A stretch of DNA of 64,000 nucleotides. Source: Nipponacmea schrenckii. Lineage: Eukaryota; Mollusca; Gastropoda; Lottiidae. A program made the translations under genes and the position numbers. Below the pieces are notes generated by a model. The model saw nothing but the letters and a program-made list of their open reading frames with translations. It searched no databases and was not told the DNA's origin. The DNA lies in NCBI GenBank assembly GCA_030562195.1, contig JAUJPP010000005.1, positions 1,054,001 through 1,118,000 on the forward strand. The letters run 5' to 3'. Positions 1-12,810 of this stretch are shown piece by piece; the stretch's first letter is position 1, and the number at the start of each line of letters is the position of its first letter.

Positions 1-540
1 GACTGAGGCACACAGCTGTAAATGGGTACAGATAATCTAGGAAAGATCAATACCAAGAGGTTTTGTCAAGGACCTGCTGGTAGAAAGGATCCTCATTATT
101 CCAGTCCACCCAGCAGTAAATGGGTACAGATAATCTAGGAAAAATCAATACCAAGAGGTTTTGTCAAGGACCTGCTGGTAGAAAGGATCCTCATTATTCC
201 AGTCAACCCAGCTGTAAATGGGTACAGATAATCTAGTAAATATCAATGCGAAGAGGTCTGGTTAAGAACCAGCTGGTAGAAAGAATCCTCATTATTACAG
301 TCAACTCAGCTGTAAATGGGTACAGATAATCTAGTAAAGATCAATACCAAGAGGTCTGGCCAAGGACCAGTTGGTAGAAAGAATCCTCATTATTCCAGTC
401 AACCCAGCTGTAAATGGGTACAGAAAATCTAGTAAAGATCAATGTCAAGTGGTTTGGTCAAGGACCAGCTGGTAAAAAGGATCATCATTAATCCAGTCCA
501 CCCAGCTGTAAATGGGTACAGATAATCTATTATAGATGAA
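1..540 (+). repeat. 98-bp tandem array, about 5.5 copies (family I)
   Basis: Head-to-tail copies of a ~98-bp monomer with the landmarks GCTGTAAATGGGTACAG, CAATACCAAGAGG and CTGGTAGAAAGGATCCTCAT. The same monomer forms the larger array at 38945-40085 and occurs once at 29690-29780. The first 15 bases of the window match the 43-bp repeat of 3142-5216 and run straight into the 98-bp monomer, so two satellite families are joined here. The last copies (around 480-560) decay into unique sequence. No coding potential. Confidence 0.9.
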
Positions 541-720
541 TGCCAAGAAGTTTTAAAAGAGTGTTTTGTTTTTATTGCAAACTTGCGTGTGAAGACACCT
601 GTTGCTACACATATTGAATTCTATCTATTTATTAACTTTCTGAGCTGAGATATGACATGAATGTCACTGTAAGGAAAAAAAGAAAATAAAATTAAAAGAG
701 GAATGTAAGATAAAATTATA

Positions 721-2461
721 CCGTATATTTCCGTGTATAATGCGCAGGTTTATGCCATAAAATGGGCCCAACAAAGAGGGGGTGCGCACTATATACGGGT
801 AAATAAATTTGGAGTATTTTTTCCCAACGAGAATGCCGCAAGTCGATGTTAAGAATCCGCCATTTTGTCTTCCCTCATCGACATTCGCGGTAAAATTGAT
901 TTGTGTAAAAGATTGAATTATGATTGTAATAACGGCACAATATGATTATTATCTTATAAATTAAATAAGTATTGTTAAATATTTGAACAAAACTAAAATG
1001 ATTCAAGTTAATAACTTTGTTATTAACATGGGAAAATTTACGTGAAGACGAGAGGTACCAAAAATAATGTTCACGGGCCAAGCATTTTGGATGGCTTTTA
1101 TAGTAGGAACAATTGATTGTCATGCTTGATGACATGCCTCAATACGTAATCGAGTCTTGCCTGAATATAAATACTGGGTTTTAATATAATCCATTGTTTT
1201 CCTAATTATTCATCAGATATGATACACAAGGTTCACGCCGTCATTTTTTTCATTTCCGTTGAGAGGCAATACTAGTCGATAAATCTATGCGGGGGGTAAA
1301 AGCAGACGATAAAAATAAACTATTGAGCGAATCGTGTCACTCCAGCGATGATTAAAGACTTAATTAAGAAAGACAATGATATTTATTTACGTTAAACAAA
1401 CGAAACAATCACAATTAAGTATTCACACAAAAGGAACTGACGCAATATCATGATGATTATTCGCATTATGATTACAAGTATAATGGGGCCTATTAGTCTT
1501 GCACCAAACCAGTTACCGTTAGCCCTTCGAATTCCTTTCAATGATATCTTCTTCAATACGTCTAAGTTTACCGGGTAATTGCACTTTTTTCTTCAAGATG
1601 AATATCATCCTCGGTACCGTCCATAGCATTAAAAAAAAACGAATCAGGTGAGTACCGTAATTGAATAGCGCGGTATCTCAGTAAAGTCGTGTACAATTTA
1701 TCGATTAGTATAATAATCAAATATTCACACAAAATGAACTGACGCAATATCATGATTATTATTCGCATTATGATTACAGGTATAATGGGGCCTATTAGTC
1801 TTACACCAAGCCAGTTACCGTTAGCCCTTTGAATTTCTGTCAATATCTTCTTCAATACGTCTAAGTTTACCGGTTAATTGCACATTTTTATTCCAATAGA
1901 ATATCATCCTCGGTACCGTAATTTAATAGCATGATACATGATTTCTAAATAACACTCAATAATACCATTACGAGAGATTAGAAGCAATAAATACGGGATT
2001 AAAATGGATTTTATTATAAAAATAAATAGTAGAAACGTAAGTTGCAGTGGAACATTGTTTATTATAAAAAAAACTATGAATGGTGACTTACGTATTGACA
2101 ACTATTTCCCGATATTGGTATCTGTGAAATACCAACTTAAAATCGTATTCACGACTCGACTCCGCGGTACCGTAATCGAATAGCGCGGTATCCCGATAAA
2201 GTCGTTTACAAATTACAAATAGTAGAAACGTAAGTTGCAGTGGAACATTGTTTATTATAAAAAAAAATCTATGAATGGTGACTTACTTATTGACAACTAT
2301 TTCCCGATATTGGTGTCTATGAAATGCCAACTTAAAGTCGTATTTTTGCCGCGAAAAGGGGTGCGCACTATACATGGGTAAATGAATTTTCCCCGATTTC
2401 GCGGAGGCAAGGAAGGGGTGCGCATTATACATGCCTGCGCACTATATTCGGAATTATACGG
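721..2461. mobile_element. TA-flanked DNA transposon relic with ~29-bp terminal inverted repeats
   Basis: The left end starts CCGTATATTTCCGTGTATAA and the right end, read on the other strand, starts CCGTATAATTCCGAATATAG. The two ends match at roughly 25 of 29 positions and both are flanked by TA, the target duplication expected of Tc1/mariner/pogo-type elements. Subterminal GGGGTGCGCACTATA motifs occur in inverted orientation near both ends (780-800 and 2359-2425). The interior holds two direct duplications, about 1448-1620 against 1750-1920 and about 2027-2150 against 2220-2345. I see no transposase: internal open frames are under 100 codons and unrecognised. It is probably non-autonomous; the superfamily is an inference from TA flanks. 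Confidence 0.7.
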
Positions 2462-2574
2462 TACTTTGTTTACTGATGTTTATCACAGCTAGCGGATTTC
2501 TGGTTTAAAATCCAAAATCAAAATTACATTTTGTCTCTCTCATAGTCTTATGTTCTGTTTCGCCATGCAGTGAA

Positions 2575-2934
2575 CAATGAGAAATCCCCAAAATCAAGTA
2601 GTTAATCATAAAACGCTTAAGCCATTCATTAAGCGATTTTCAAATTGTAATTATAAAGGGAAGTAACTCCAACATGAAGGTTTTCACGTGTCCTTGACCC
2701 CTACTGCTGAATTGCACAATGATGTTTTAGCGTTGATTTACCAGACGCTTTTATTCTCAAACTGAATGGAATCGTCGCAGGCACACATTTTTTTTAAAAT
2801 TCCGAATATATTTTTATTGTGGCTTTTAAAAATTTGGTAAAGTGTGGGATGCATACTTATTTAACTAATAGTCAATATGAAACACAAATATAAGACGTAG
2901 GATGAGTGTATTCTAACGCCTATTATCCCTTTAA
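2575..2934. mobile_element. TTAA-ended palindromic MITE, 5'-truncated copy
   Basis: This stretch matches the 3' three quarters of the element at 5340-5799, including the GTAGTTAATAATAAAACGC-type centre and the end CTATTATCCCTTTAA. The left end is missing. Confidence 0.65.
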
Positions 2935-3141
2935 ATATAGTAGGCTACTATCGACCAATCAGATTACTGTATTTCTATCTAAGTTTAGTTTTTTAGAATA
3001 AAAACCAGTTATTACAGAAATGGGAGCGAAAAAAAAACCTGCATACATCTCCTAGTTTACAAAAAATGAAATGAAATTAATGGAGTTTTATGTCTCCTAG
3101 TTTACAAGACACTAACTAAACTAGGCCAAATCAAGCCAGAT

Positions 3142-5216
3142 GACTTTAACATTCATATGTACACTGGGGACTGAGGCACACAGTGACTTTAACATTCATA
3201 TGTACACTGGGGACTGAGGCACACAGTGACTTTAACATTCATATGTACACTGGGGACTGAGGCACACAGTGACTTTAACATTCATATGTACACTGGGGAC
3301 TGAGGCACACAGTGACTTTAACATTCATATGTACACTGGGGACTGAGATACACAGTGACTTTAACATTCATATGTACACTGGGGACTGAGATACACAGTG
3401 ACTTTAACATTCATATGTACACTGGGGACTGAGGCACACAGTGACTTTAACATTCATATGTACACTGGGGACTGAGGCACACAGTGACTTTAACATTCAT
3501 ATGTACACTGGGGACTGAGGCACACAGTGACTTTAACATTCATATGTACACTGGGGACTGAGGCACACAGTGACTTTAACATTCATATGTACACTGGGGA
3601 CTGAGGCACACAGTGACTTTAACATTCATATGTACACTAGGGACTGAGGCACACAGTGACTTTAACATTCATATGTACACTGGGGACTGAGGCACACAGT
3701 GACTTTAACATTCATATGTACACTGGGGACTGAGGCACACAGTGACTTTAACATTCATATGTACACTGGGGACTGAGGCACACAGTGACTTTAACATTCA
3801 TATGTACACTGGGGACTGAGGCACACAGTAACTTTAACATTCATATGTACACTGGGGACTGAGGCACACAGTGACTTTAACATTCATATGTACACTGGGG
3901 ACTGAGGCACACGGTGACTTTAACATTCATATGTACACTGGGGACTGAGGCACACGGTGACTTTAACATTCATATGTACACTGGGGACTGAGGCACACAG
4001 TGACTTTAACATTCATATGTACACTGGGGACTGAGGCACACGGTGACTTTAACATTCATATGTACACTGGGGACTGAGGCACACAGTGACTTTAACATTC
4101 ATATGTACACTGGGGACTGAGGCACACGGTGACTTTAACATTCATATGTACACTGGGGACTGAGGCACACAGTGACTTTAACATTCATATGTACACTGGG
4201 GACTGAGGCACACAGTGACTTTAACATTCATATGTACACTGGGGACTGAGGCACACAGTGACTTTAACATTCATATGTACACTGGGGACTGAGGCACACG
4301 GTGACTTTAACATTCATATGTACACTGGGGACTGAGGCACACAGTGATTTTAACATTCATATGTACACTGGGGACTGAGGCACACAGTGATTTTAACATT
4401 CATATGTACACTAGGGACTGAGGCACACAGTGACTTTAACATTCATATGTACACTGGGGACTGAGGCACACAGTGACTTTAACATTCATATGTACACTGG
4501 GGACTGAGGCACACGGTGACTTTATACATTCATATGTACACTGGGGACTGAGGCACACAGTGACTTTAACATTCATATGTACACTGGGGACTGAGGCACA
4601 CAGTGACTTTAACATTCATATGTACACTGGGGACTGAGGCACACAGTGACTTTAACATTCATATGTACACTGGGGACTGAGGCACACGGTGACTTTAACA
4701 TTCATATGTACACTGGGGACTGAGGCACACAGTGACTTTAACATTCATAGGTACACTGGGGACTGAGGCACACAGTGACTTTAACATTCATATGTACACT
4801 GGGGACTGAGGCACACAGTGACTTTAACATTCATATGTACACTGGGGACTGAGGCACACAGTAACTTTAACATTCATATGTACACTGGGGACTGAGGCAC
4901 ACAGTAACTTTAACATTCATATGTACACTGGGGACTGAGGCACACGGTGACTTTAACATTCATATGTACACTGGGGACTGAGGCACACAGTAACTTTAAC
5001 ATTCATATGTACACTGGGGACTGAGATACACAGTAACTTTAACATTCATATGTACACTGGGGACTGAGATACACAGTAACTTTAACATTCATATGTACAC
5101 TGGGGACTGAGGCACACAGTGACTTTAACATTCATATGTACACTGGGGACTGAGGCACACAGTGACTTTAACATTCATATGTACACTGGGGACTGAGGCA
5201 CACGGTGACTTTATAC
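3142..5216 (+). repeat. 43-bp tandem array, about 48 copies
   Basis: The 43-bp monomer is GACTTTAACATTCATATGTA followed by CACTGGGGACTGAGGCACACAGT. Copies are nearly identical. Variants are single-base classes (CACAGT/CACGGT, GGCACAC/GATACAC, GTGACT/GTAACT) clustered in neighbouring units, which indicates recent local amplification. The last copy breaks off with TTTATACATTGATTTG. No open frame of note. Confidence 0.97.
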
Positions 5217-5339
5217 ATTGATTTGTAAAGAATAAAATGAACTGCTTCACCTTTTACAATTCAATGTACAACAATTTCACTTTAAGCAGAAAATTGAATA
5301 AAAAATTCATATCTATTGATATAAGTAGTTGAATTTAGG

Positions 5340-5799
5340 TTAAAGGGATAATAGCCGTTAGAAGAAACATAAAATTTAAATTTCTCTCAAACTTGACAAT
5401 TAACAGTATATATCCATCAGTGGACTTACCTGGCGTCATCACTTATATATACATCAAAATCCCTCTAAAATCCGATAAATTTGCAAAATCAAGTAGTTAA
5501 TAATAAAACGCTTAATACATCCATTAAGTGATTTTCAAATTGTATTTATAAAGGGAAGTAACTCTAACATATAGATTTCAAGCAAGGATGTTTTAGTGCT
5601 GATTTGCCAGACGCTTTTATTCCCAAACAGAATTGAATCGTTGCTTGCTCACTTTTTTGAAAAAATCAGAATATAGTTTTATTCTCGCTTTTTGAAAATT
5701 TATCAAGTGTGGGATACATACTTATTTAACCAATAGTCAATATTGAACATAAATATTAGACGTAGGACGAGTGTATTCTAAAGGCTATTATCCCTTTAA
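5340..5799. mobile_element. TTAA-ended palindromic MITE, full-length 460-bp copy
   Basis: Begins TTAAAGGGATAATAGCCGTT and ends with the inverted GGCTATTATCCCTTTAA, both ends TTAA. An inner inverted AAACGCTTAAT/ATTAAGTGATTTTC hairpin lies near 5505-5535. The same end sequences recur at 2931, 40449-40727, 46359-46738 and 51843-52180. There is no coding capacity. TTAA ends suggest piggyBac-like target choice, which is inference. Confidence 0.75.
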
Positions 5800-5820
5800 A
5801 AGGTTTATACAGAGCATTTT

Positions 5821-8800
5821 TTAAATTTTGTATGTGTATCAGAGACTCTGATAGCATCAATTTACACCATTCTAATTTTCAATCAGACGTCTGTGGTTCT
5901 TGTAATTCAACTATTTAAAGAGATTGTAAAGAGGTTTTCTATATTTTGTATGTGTATCAGAGACTCTGATAACATCAATTTACATCATTCTAATTTTCAA
6001 TCAGATGTCTGTGGTTCTTGTAATTCAACTATTTAAAGAGATTATAAAGAGGTTTACTAAATTTTGTATGTGTATCAGGGACACTGATAGCATCAATTTA
6101 CATCATTCTAATTTTCAATCAGACGTCTGTGGTTCTTGTAATTCAACTATTTAAAGAGATTGTAAAGAGGTTTACTAAATTTTGTATGTGTATCAGAGAC
6201 TCTGATAACATCAATTTACATCATTCTAATTTTCAATCAGATATCTGTGGTTCTTGTAATTCAACTATTTAAAGAGATTGTAAAGAGGTTTTCTAAATTT
6301 TGTATGTGTATCAGGGACACTGATAGCATCAATTTACACCATTCTAATTTTCAATCAGACGTCTGTGGTTCCTGTAATTCTACTAAAACTTACTGTTTGT
6401 AAGTGTATCAGAGACTCTGATAGCATCAATTTACACCATTCTAATTTTCAATCAGATGTCTGTGGTTCTTGTAATTCTACTAAAACTTACTGTTTGTATG
6501 TGTATCAGAGACTCTGATAGCATCAATTTACACCATTCTAATTTTCAATCAGACGTCTGTGGTTCCTGTAATTCTACTAAAACTTACTGTTTGTATGTGT
6601 ATCAGAGACACTGATATCATCAATTTACATCATTCTAATTTTCAATCAGATGTCTGTGGTTCTTGTAATTCAACTATTTAAAGAGATTGTAAAGAGGTTT
6701 TCTAAATTTTGTATGTGTATCAGAGACACTGATATCATCAATTTACACCATTCTAATTTTTATCTGTGGTTCTTGTAATTCTACTAAAACTTACTGTTTG
6801 TATGTGTATCAGAGACACTGATATCATCAATTTACACCATTCTAATTTTTATCTGTGGTTCTTGTAATTCTACTAAAACTTACTGTTTGTATGTGTATCA
6901 GAGACACTGATAACATCAATTTACACCATTCTAATTTTTATCTGTGGTTCTTGTAATTCTACTAAAACTTACTGTTTGTATGTGTATCAGAGACACTGAT
7001 AGCATCAATTTACACCATTCTAATTTTTATCTGTGGTTCTTGTAATTCTACTAAAACTTACTGTTTGTATGTGTATCAGAGACTCTGATAGCATCAATTT
7101 ACACCATTCTAATTTTCAATCAGATGTCTGTGGTTCCTGTAATTCTACTAAAACTTACTGTTTGTATGTGTATCAGAGACTCTGATAACATCAATTTACA
7201 TCATTCTAATTTTCAATCAGATGTCTGTGGTTCTTGTAATTCAACTATTTAAAGAGATTGTAAAAAGGTTTTCTAAATTTTGTATGTGTATCAGGGACAC
7301 TGATAGCATCAATTTACACCATTCTAATTTTTATCTGTGGTTCTTGTAATTCTACTAAAACTTACTGTTTGTATGTGTATCAGAGACACTGATATCATCA
7401 ATTTACACCATTCTAATTTTTATCTGTGGTTCTTGTAATTCTACTAAAACTTACTGTTTGTATGTGTATCAGAGACACTGATAACATCAATTTACACCAT
7501 TCTAATTTTTATCTGTGGTTCTTGTAATTCTACTAAAACTTACTGTTTGTATGTGTATCAGAGACACTGATAGCATCAATTTACACCATTCTAATTTTTA
7601 TCTGTGGTTCTTGTAATTCTACTAAAACTTACTGTTTGTATGTGTATCAGAGACACTGATAGCATCAATTTACACCATTCTAATTTTTATCTGTGGTTCT
7701 TGTAATTCTACTAAAACTTACTGTTTGTATGTGTATCAGAGACACTGATAGCATCAATTTACACCATTCTAATTTTCAATCAGACGTCTGTGGTTCTTGT
7801 AATTCTACTAAAACTTACTGTTTGTATGTGTATCAGAGACTCTGATAACATCAATTTACACCATTCTAATTTTCAATCAGACGTCTGTGGTTCTTGTAAT
7901 TCTACTAAAACTTACTGTTTGTATGTGTATCAGAGACTCTGATAACATCAATTTACACCATTCTAATTTTCAATCAGATGTCTGTGGTTCCTGTAATTCT
8001 ACTAAAACTTACTGTTTGTATGTGTATCAGAGACTCTGATAGCATCAATTTACACCATTCTAATTTTCAATCAGATGTCTGTGGTTCCTGTAATTCTACT
8101 AAAACTTACTGTTTGTATGTGTATCAGAGACACTGATAGCATCAATTTACACCATTCTAATTTTTATCTGTGGTTCTTGTAATTCTACTAAAACTTACTG
8201 TTTGTATGTGTATCAGAGACACTGATATCATCAATTTACACCATTCTAATTTTTATCTGTGGTTCTTGTAATTCTACTAAAACTTACTGTTTGTATGTGT
8301 ATCAGAGACACTGATAGAATCAATTTACACCATTACAATTTTCAATCAGATGTCTGTGGTTCCTGTAATTCTACTAAAACTTACTGTTTGTATGTGTATC
8401 AGAGACTCTGATAGCATCAATTTACACCATTCCAATTTTCAATCAGACATCTATGGTTCTTGTAATTCTACTAAAACTTACTGTTTGTATGTGTATCAGA
8501 GACACTGATAACATCAATTTACACCATTCTAATTTTTATCTGTGGTTCTTGTAATTCTACTAAAACTTACTGTTTGTATGTGTATCAGAGACACTGATAG
8601 CATCAATTTACACCATTCTAATTTTTATCTGTGGTTCTTGTAATTCTACTAAAACTTACTGTTTGTATGTGTATCAGAGACACTGATAGCATCAATTTAC
8701 ACATTCTAATTTTTATCTGTGGTTCTTGTAATTCTACTAAAACTTACTGTTTGTATGTGTATCAGAGACACTGATAGCATCAATTTACACCATTCTAATT

Positions 8801-9727
8801 TTCAATCAGACGTCTGTGGTTCTTGTAATTCTACTAAAACTTACTGTTTGTATGTGTATCAGAGACACTGATAGCATCAATTTACACCATTCTAATTTTC
8901 AATCAGATGTCTGTGGTTCTTGTAATTCAACTATTTAAAGAGATTGTAAAGAGGTTTTGTAAATTTTGTATGTGTATCAGGGACACTGATAGCATCAATT
9001 TACACCATTCTAATTTTCAATCAGACGTCTATGGTTCTTGTAATTCTACTAAAACTTACTGTTTGTATGTGTATCAGAGACACTGATAACATCAATTTAC
9101 ACCATTCTAATTGTTATCTGTGGTTCTTGTAATTCTACTAAAACTTACTGTTTGTATGTGTATCAGAGACACTGATAGCATCAATTTACACCATTCTAAT
9201 TTTCAATCAGACGTCTGTGGTTCTTGTAATTCTACTAAAACTTACTGTTTGTATGTGTATCAGAGACTCTGATAACATCAATTTACACCATTCTAATTTT
9301 CAATCAGATGTCTGTGGTTCCTGTAATTCTACTAAAACTTACTGTTTGTATGTGTATCAGAGACTCTGATAGCATCAATTTACACCATTCTAATTTTCAA
9401 TCAGATGTCTGTGGTTCCTGTAATTCTACTAAAACTTACTGTTTGTATGTGTATCAGAGACTCTGATAGCATCAATTTACACCATTCTAATTTTCAATCA
9501 GATGTCTGTGGTTCTTGTAATTCAACTATTTAAAGAGATTGTAAAGAGGTTTACTAAATTTTGTATGTGTATCAGAGACTCTGATAACATCAATTTACAC
9601 CATTCTAATTTTCAATCAGATGTCTGTGGTTCCTGTAATTCTACTAAAACTTACTGTTTGTATGTGTATCAGAGACTCTGATAGCATCAATTTACACCAT
9701 TCTAATTTTCAATCAGATGTCTGTGGT
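5821..9727 (+). repeat. ~97-118-bp tandem array, forward arm (about 38 copies)
   Basis: Each monomer carries TTTGTATGTGTATCAGAGAC, AGCATCAATTTACACCATTC and CTGTGGTTCTTGTAATTC. Two length classes exist: a long form with AACTATTTAAAGAGATTGTA before the next unit, and a shorter form in which that segment is replaced by CTACTAAAACTTACTG. Most units contain the odd palindrome ATCAGAGACTCTGAT or its ACACTGAT variant, and many contain the perfect 10-bp palindrome CAGACGTCTG. The array reverses orientation after 9727. Confidence 0.95.
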
Positions 9728-9764
9728 ACTTGCCAGAAATAAGGTACAAATAACACAATTTTTA

Positions 9765-10325
9765 GCAAGACTCACAGAAAATTAGAATACTGTAAATTGA
9801 GACTATCAGTGTCCCTGAAACATATAAAAAAAACCTCTTTACAATCTCTTTAAATAGTTGAATTACAAGAACCACAGACGTCTGATTGAAAATTAGAATG
9901 GTGTAAATTGATGCTATCAGTGTCTCTGATACACATACAAAATTTAGAAAACCTCTTTACAATCTCTTTAAATAGTTAAATTACAAGAACCACAGACGTC
10001 TGATTGAAAATTAGAATGGTGTAAATTGATGCTATCAGTGTCTCTGATACACATACAAAATTAAGAAAACCTCTTTACAATCTCTTTAAATAGTTGAATT
10101 ACAAGAACCACAGACATCTGATTGAAAATTAGAATGGTGTAAATTGATGCTATCAGTGTCTCTGATACACATACAAAATTAAGAAAAACCCCTTTACAAT
10201 CTCTTTAAATAGTTGAATTACAAGAACCACAGACATCTGATTGAAAATTAGAATGGTGTAAACTGATGCTATCAGTGTCTCTGATACACATACAAAATTT
10301 AGAAAACCTCTTTACAATCTCTTGA
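9765..10325 (-). repeat. Inverted arm of the ~118-bp tandem array (about 5 copies)
   Basis: Reverse-complement copies of the 5821-9727 monomer, recognisable by GAATTACAAGAACCACAGAC and TGATACACATACAAAATTT. Every unit here is of the long form with TACAATCTCTTTAAATAGTT, as at the outer left edge of the forward arm. A short spacer (about 9728-9764) separates the arms. Confidence 0.93.
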
Positions 10326-10396
10326 ATAAAATCAAATTGTATAGAATGGACTAGAATGCAACATTTGTCAAGTATTCAAATAATGATATATATTTT

Positions 10397-10520
10397 AATG
10401 TATATAGGCTTATATTGTATATTGATGCCAGCACTAGTTAACTGTATATAGGCCTATATTGTATATTGATGCCAGCACTAGTTAACTGTATATAGGCCTA
10501 TATTGTATATTGATGCCAGC
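10397..10520 (+). repeat. 44-bp tandem repeat, about 3 copies
   Basis: Unit TATATAGGCCTATATTGTAT followed by ATTGATGCCAGCACTAGTTAACTG. It contains the 14-bp perfect palindrome ATATAGGCCTATAT in the second and third copies; the first has one mismatch. Confidence 0.9.
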
Positions 10521-10860
10521 TGATTTAAACTGTTAAAAACAGTTATAAGTTTCAGGTTTCAATATAAGCTTCATGAATTAATTATTCCAATTGACTTATT
10601 ACATAGCAGTAATCAATCAAAATCAATCAAATACCCAGACAGTTCAGACACAGTTTCATTACATTCAATAGCAATCAATAACAATCAAATATTAACATCA
10701 AATCAAATCAAATCATAATGTCTACAGAATCATGGTAGTTAGGTTCAATTTATCCAAATGTCTTCTTATAAGACGAGGAATTCTAATCTATCACTTATCA
10801 CATACAGAACTCTAGCATACATTTCTAATTATATGCCAGCATTCTGTCTATGGCTATGAT
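10521..10860. other. AT-rich spacer, no gene seen
   Basis: Low-complexity sequence with repeated AATCAATCAAA and AATCAAATCA runs around 10600-10720. I see no open frame, splice structure or RNA gene. Confidence 0.6.
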
Positions 10861-11652
10861 GCAAGGTATAAGATACAGTTTGTAATAGCTAGATATTGTG
10901 TACATGATACAAGAAAGGTGGCTATAGTACCTACAGTCAAGGTATAAGATACAGCTTGAAATAGCTAGACATTGTGTACATGATACAAGAAAGGTGGCTA
11001 TAGTACCTACAGTCAAGGTATAAGATACAGCTTGAAATAGCTAGACATTGTGAACATGATACAAGAAAGGTGGCTATAGTACCTACAGTCAAGGTATAAG
11101 ATACAGCTTGTAATAGCTAGACATTGTGGACATGATACAAGAAAGGTGGCTATGGTACCTACAGTCAAGGTATAAGATACAGTTTGTAATAGCTAGACAT
11201 TGTGGACATGATACAAGAAAGGTGGCTATGGTACCTACAGTCAAGGTATAAGATACAGCTTGTAATAGCTAGACATTGTGGACATGATACAAGAAAGGTG
11301 GCTATAGGGACCTTTCAGTCAAGGTATAAGATACAGCTTTTTAATAGCTAGACATTGTGGACATGATACAAGAAAGGTGGCTATGGTACCTACAGTCAAG
11401 GTATAAGATACAGTTTGTAATAGCTAGACATTGTGGACATGATACAAGAAAGGTGGCTATGGTACCTACAGTCAAGGTATAAGATACAGTTTGTAATAGC
11501 TAGACATTGTGGACATGATACAAGAACGATGGCTATGGTACTTACAGTCAAGGTATAAGATACAGCTTGTAATAGCTAGACATTGTGTACATGATACAAT
11601 AAAGGTGGCTATGGTACCTACAGTCAAGGTATAAGATACAGTTTGTAATAGC
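10861..11652 (+). repeat. 76-bp tandem array, about 10 copies
   Basis: Monomer landmarks are GTCAAGGTATAAGATACAG, TAATAGCTAGACATTGTG and ATGATACAAGAAAGGTGGCT, ending GGTACCTACA. Copies differ by a few substitutions. Short antisense open frames of 60-88 codons are periodic artefacts. Confidence 0.95.
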
Positions 11653-11849
11653 ATTGTGGAGCTGTTGTATATGATTCTTTACATAATGTGTAACATATCG
11701 AGTCAATAATATAAACATAGTAGGCCTACAGATTAATACTGCAGGGCAGTATGGTATGTCAATACTAGTTAACTTTATAATAGTGACTTCTGTAACATAT
11801 GACAAGTTACACATTACCCAGTAGGCCTACTTATAACTCTTTTACCAAT

Positions 11850-12075
11850 ATGTCTGACAACAAACAGTGTGCTACAGGCTGTTCATGTTAGAGATTCCTT
11901 GACAGCTGGAAATTGCAAATAGATTAGGCTAATGCTGCTGTTCAGGCAAAATTCCCCCATAAACTGCAGTGTTGCGAAGGTGGTTGTAAAACCCATATTC
12001 ATACTTTTCATCTTTCTTGATTAGCCCCATAAGGTGTAGAAGAGTAGGATGTAAAACTCCATTTCTCATTTGTCT
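11850..12075 (+). mobile_element. tRNA-derived SINE, 3' half
   Basis: Carries the SINE body motifs seen elsewhere in the window: CAGTGTGCTACAGGCTG, a CTTGACAGCTGGAAATTGCA core, AGGCTAATGCTGCTGTTC, and a tail GTAGGATGTAAAACTCCATT. The tRNA-like head is absent, so the copy is 5'-truncated. Confidence 0.7.
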
Positions 12076-12104
12076 TTGCTAATACTTTCTTCATTTGTAA
12101 AACC

Positions 12105-12810
12105 GAACAACTGTTTTTCTAAAACCTAAAAACTGTCTTTCTAAAACCCAACAACTGTCTTTCTAAAACCTAAAAACTGTTTTTCTAAAACGCAACAACT
12201 GTCTTTCTTAAACCTAACATCATCTTTCTGAAACAACTGACAACTGTCTTTCTAAAACCAGACAACTGTCTTTCTAAAAACCTAACAACTGTCTTTCTAA
12301 AAACCTAACAACTGTCTTTCTAAAAACCTAACATCATCTTTCTAAAACCAACCAACTGTCTTTCTAAAAACCAACCGTCTTTCTAAAACCTAACAACTGT
12401 TTTTCTAAAAACCAACTGTCTTTCTAAAACCTAACAACTGTTTTTCTAAAACCATCAACTGTCTTTCTAAAACCTAAAAACTGTTTTTCTAAAATCTAAC
12501 AACTATCTTTCTAAAAACCAACCGTCTTTCTAAAACCTAACATCGTCTTTCTAAAACCTAACATCATCTTTCTAAAACCATCAACTGTCTTTCTAAAACC
12601 TAAAAACTGTTTTTCTAAAATCTAACAACTATCTTTCTAAAAACCAACTGTCTTTCTAAAACCTAACAACTGTTTTTCTAAAACCATCAACTGTCTTTCT
12701 AAAACCTAAAAACTGTTTTTCTAAAATCTAACAACTATCTTTCTAAAAACCAACCGTCTTTCTAAAACCTAACATCATCTTTCTAAAACCATCAACTGTC
12801 TTTCTAAAAT
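12105..12810 (+). repeat. ~20-22-bp tandem array, about 33 copies
   Basis: Unit is approximately AACTGTCTTTCTAAAACCTA plus AC. Monomer length drifts between 16 and 23 bases through small indels, and a longer block (CATCAACTGTCTTTCTAAAA and neighbours) is repeated at about 12440, 12580 and 12680, giving a higher-order pattern. Confidence 0.9.

Noticed and set aside
875..2101. Transposase in the 721-2461 element
   Set aside because: The open frames (65-95 codons) lack recognisable catalytic motifs, and the interior consists of duplicated noncoding blocks.
3142..5216. CRISPR array
   Set aside because: Monomers are contiguous, with no unique spacers, and the DNA is clearly animal. The same applies to the other short-monomer arrays.
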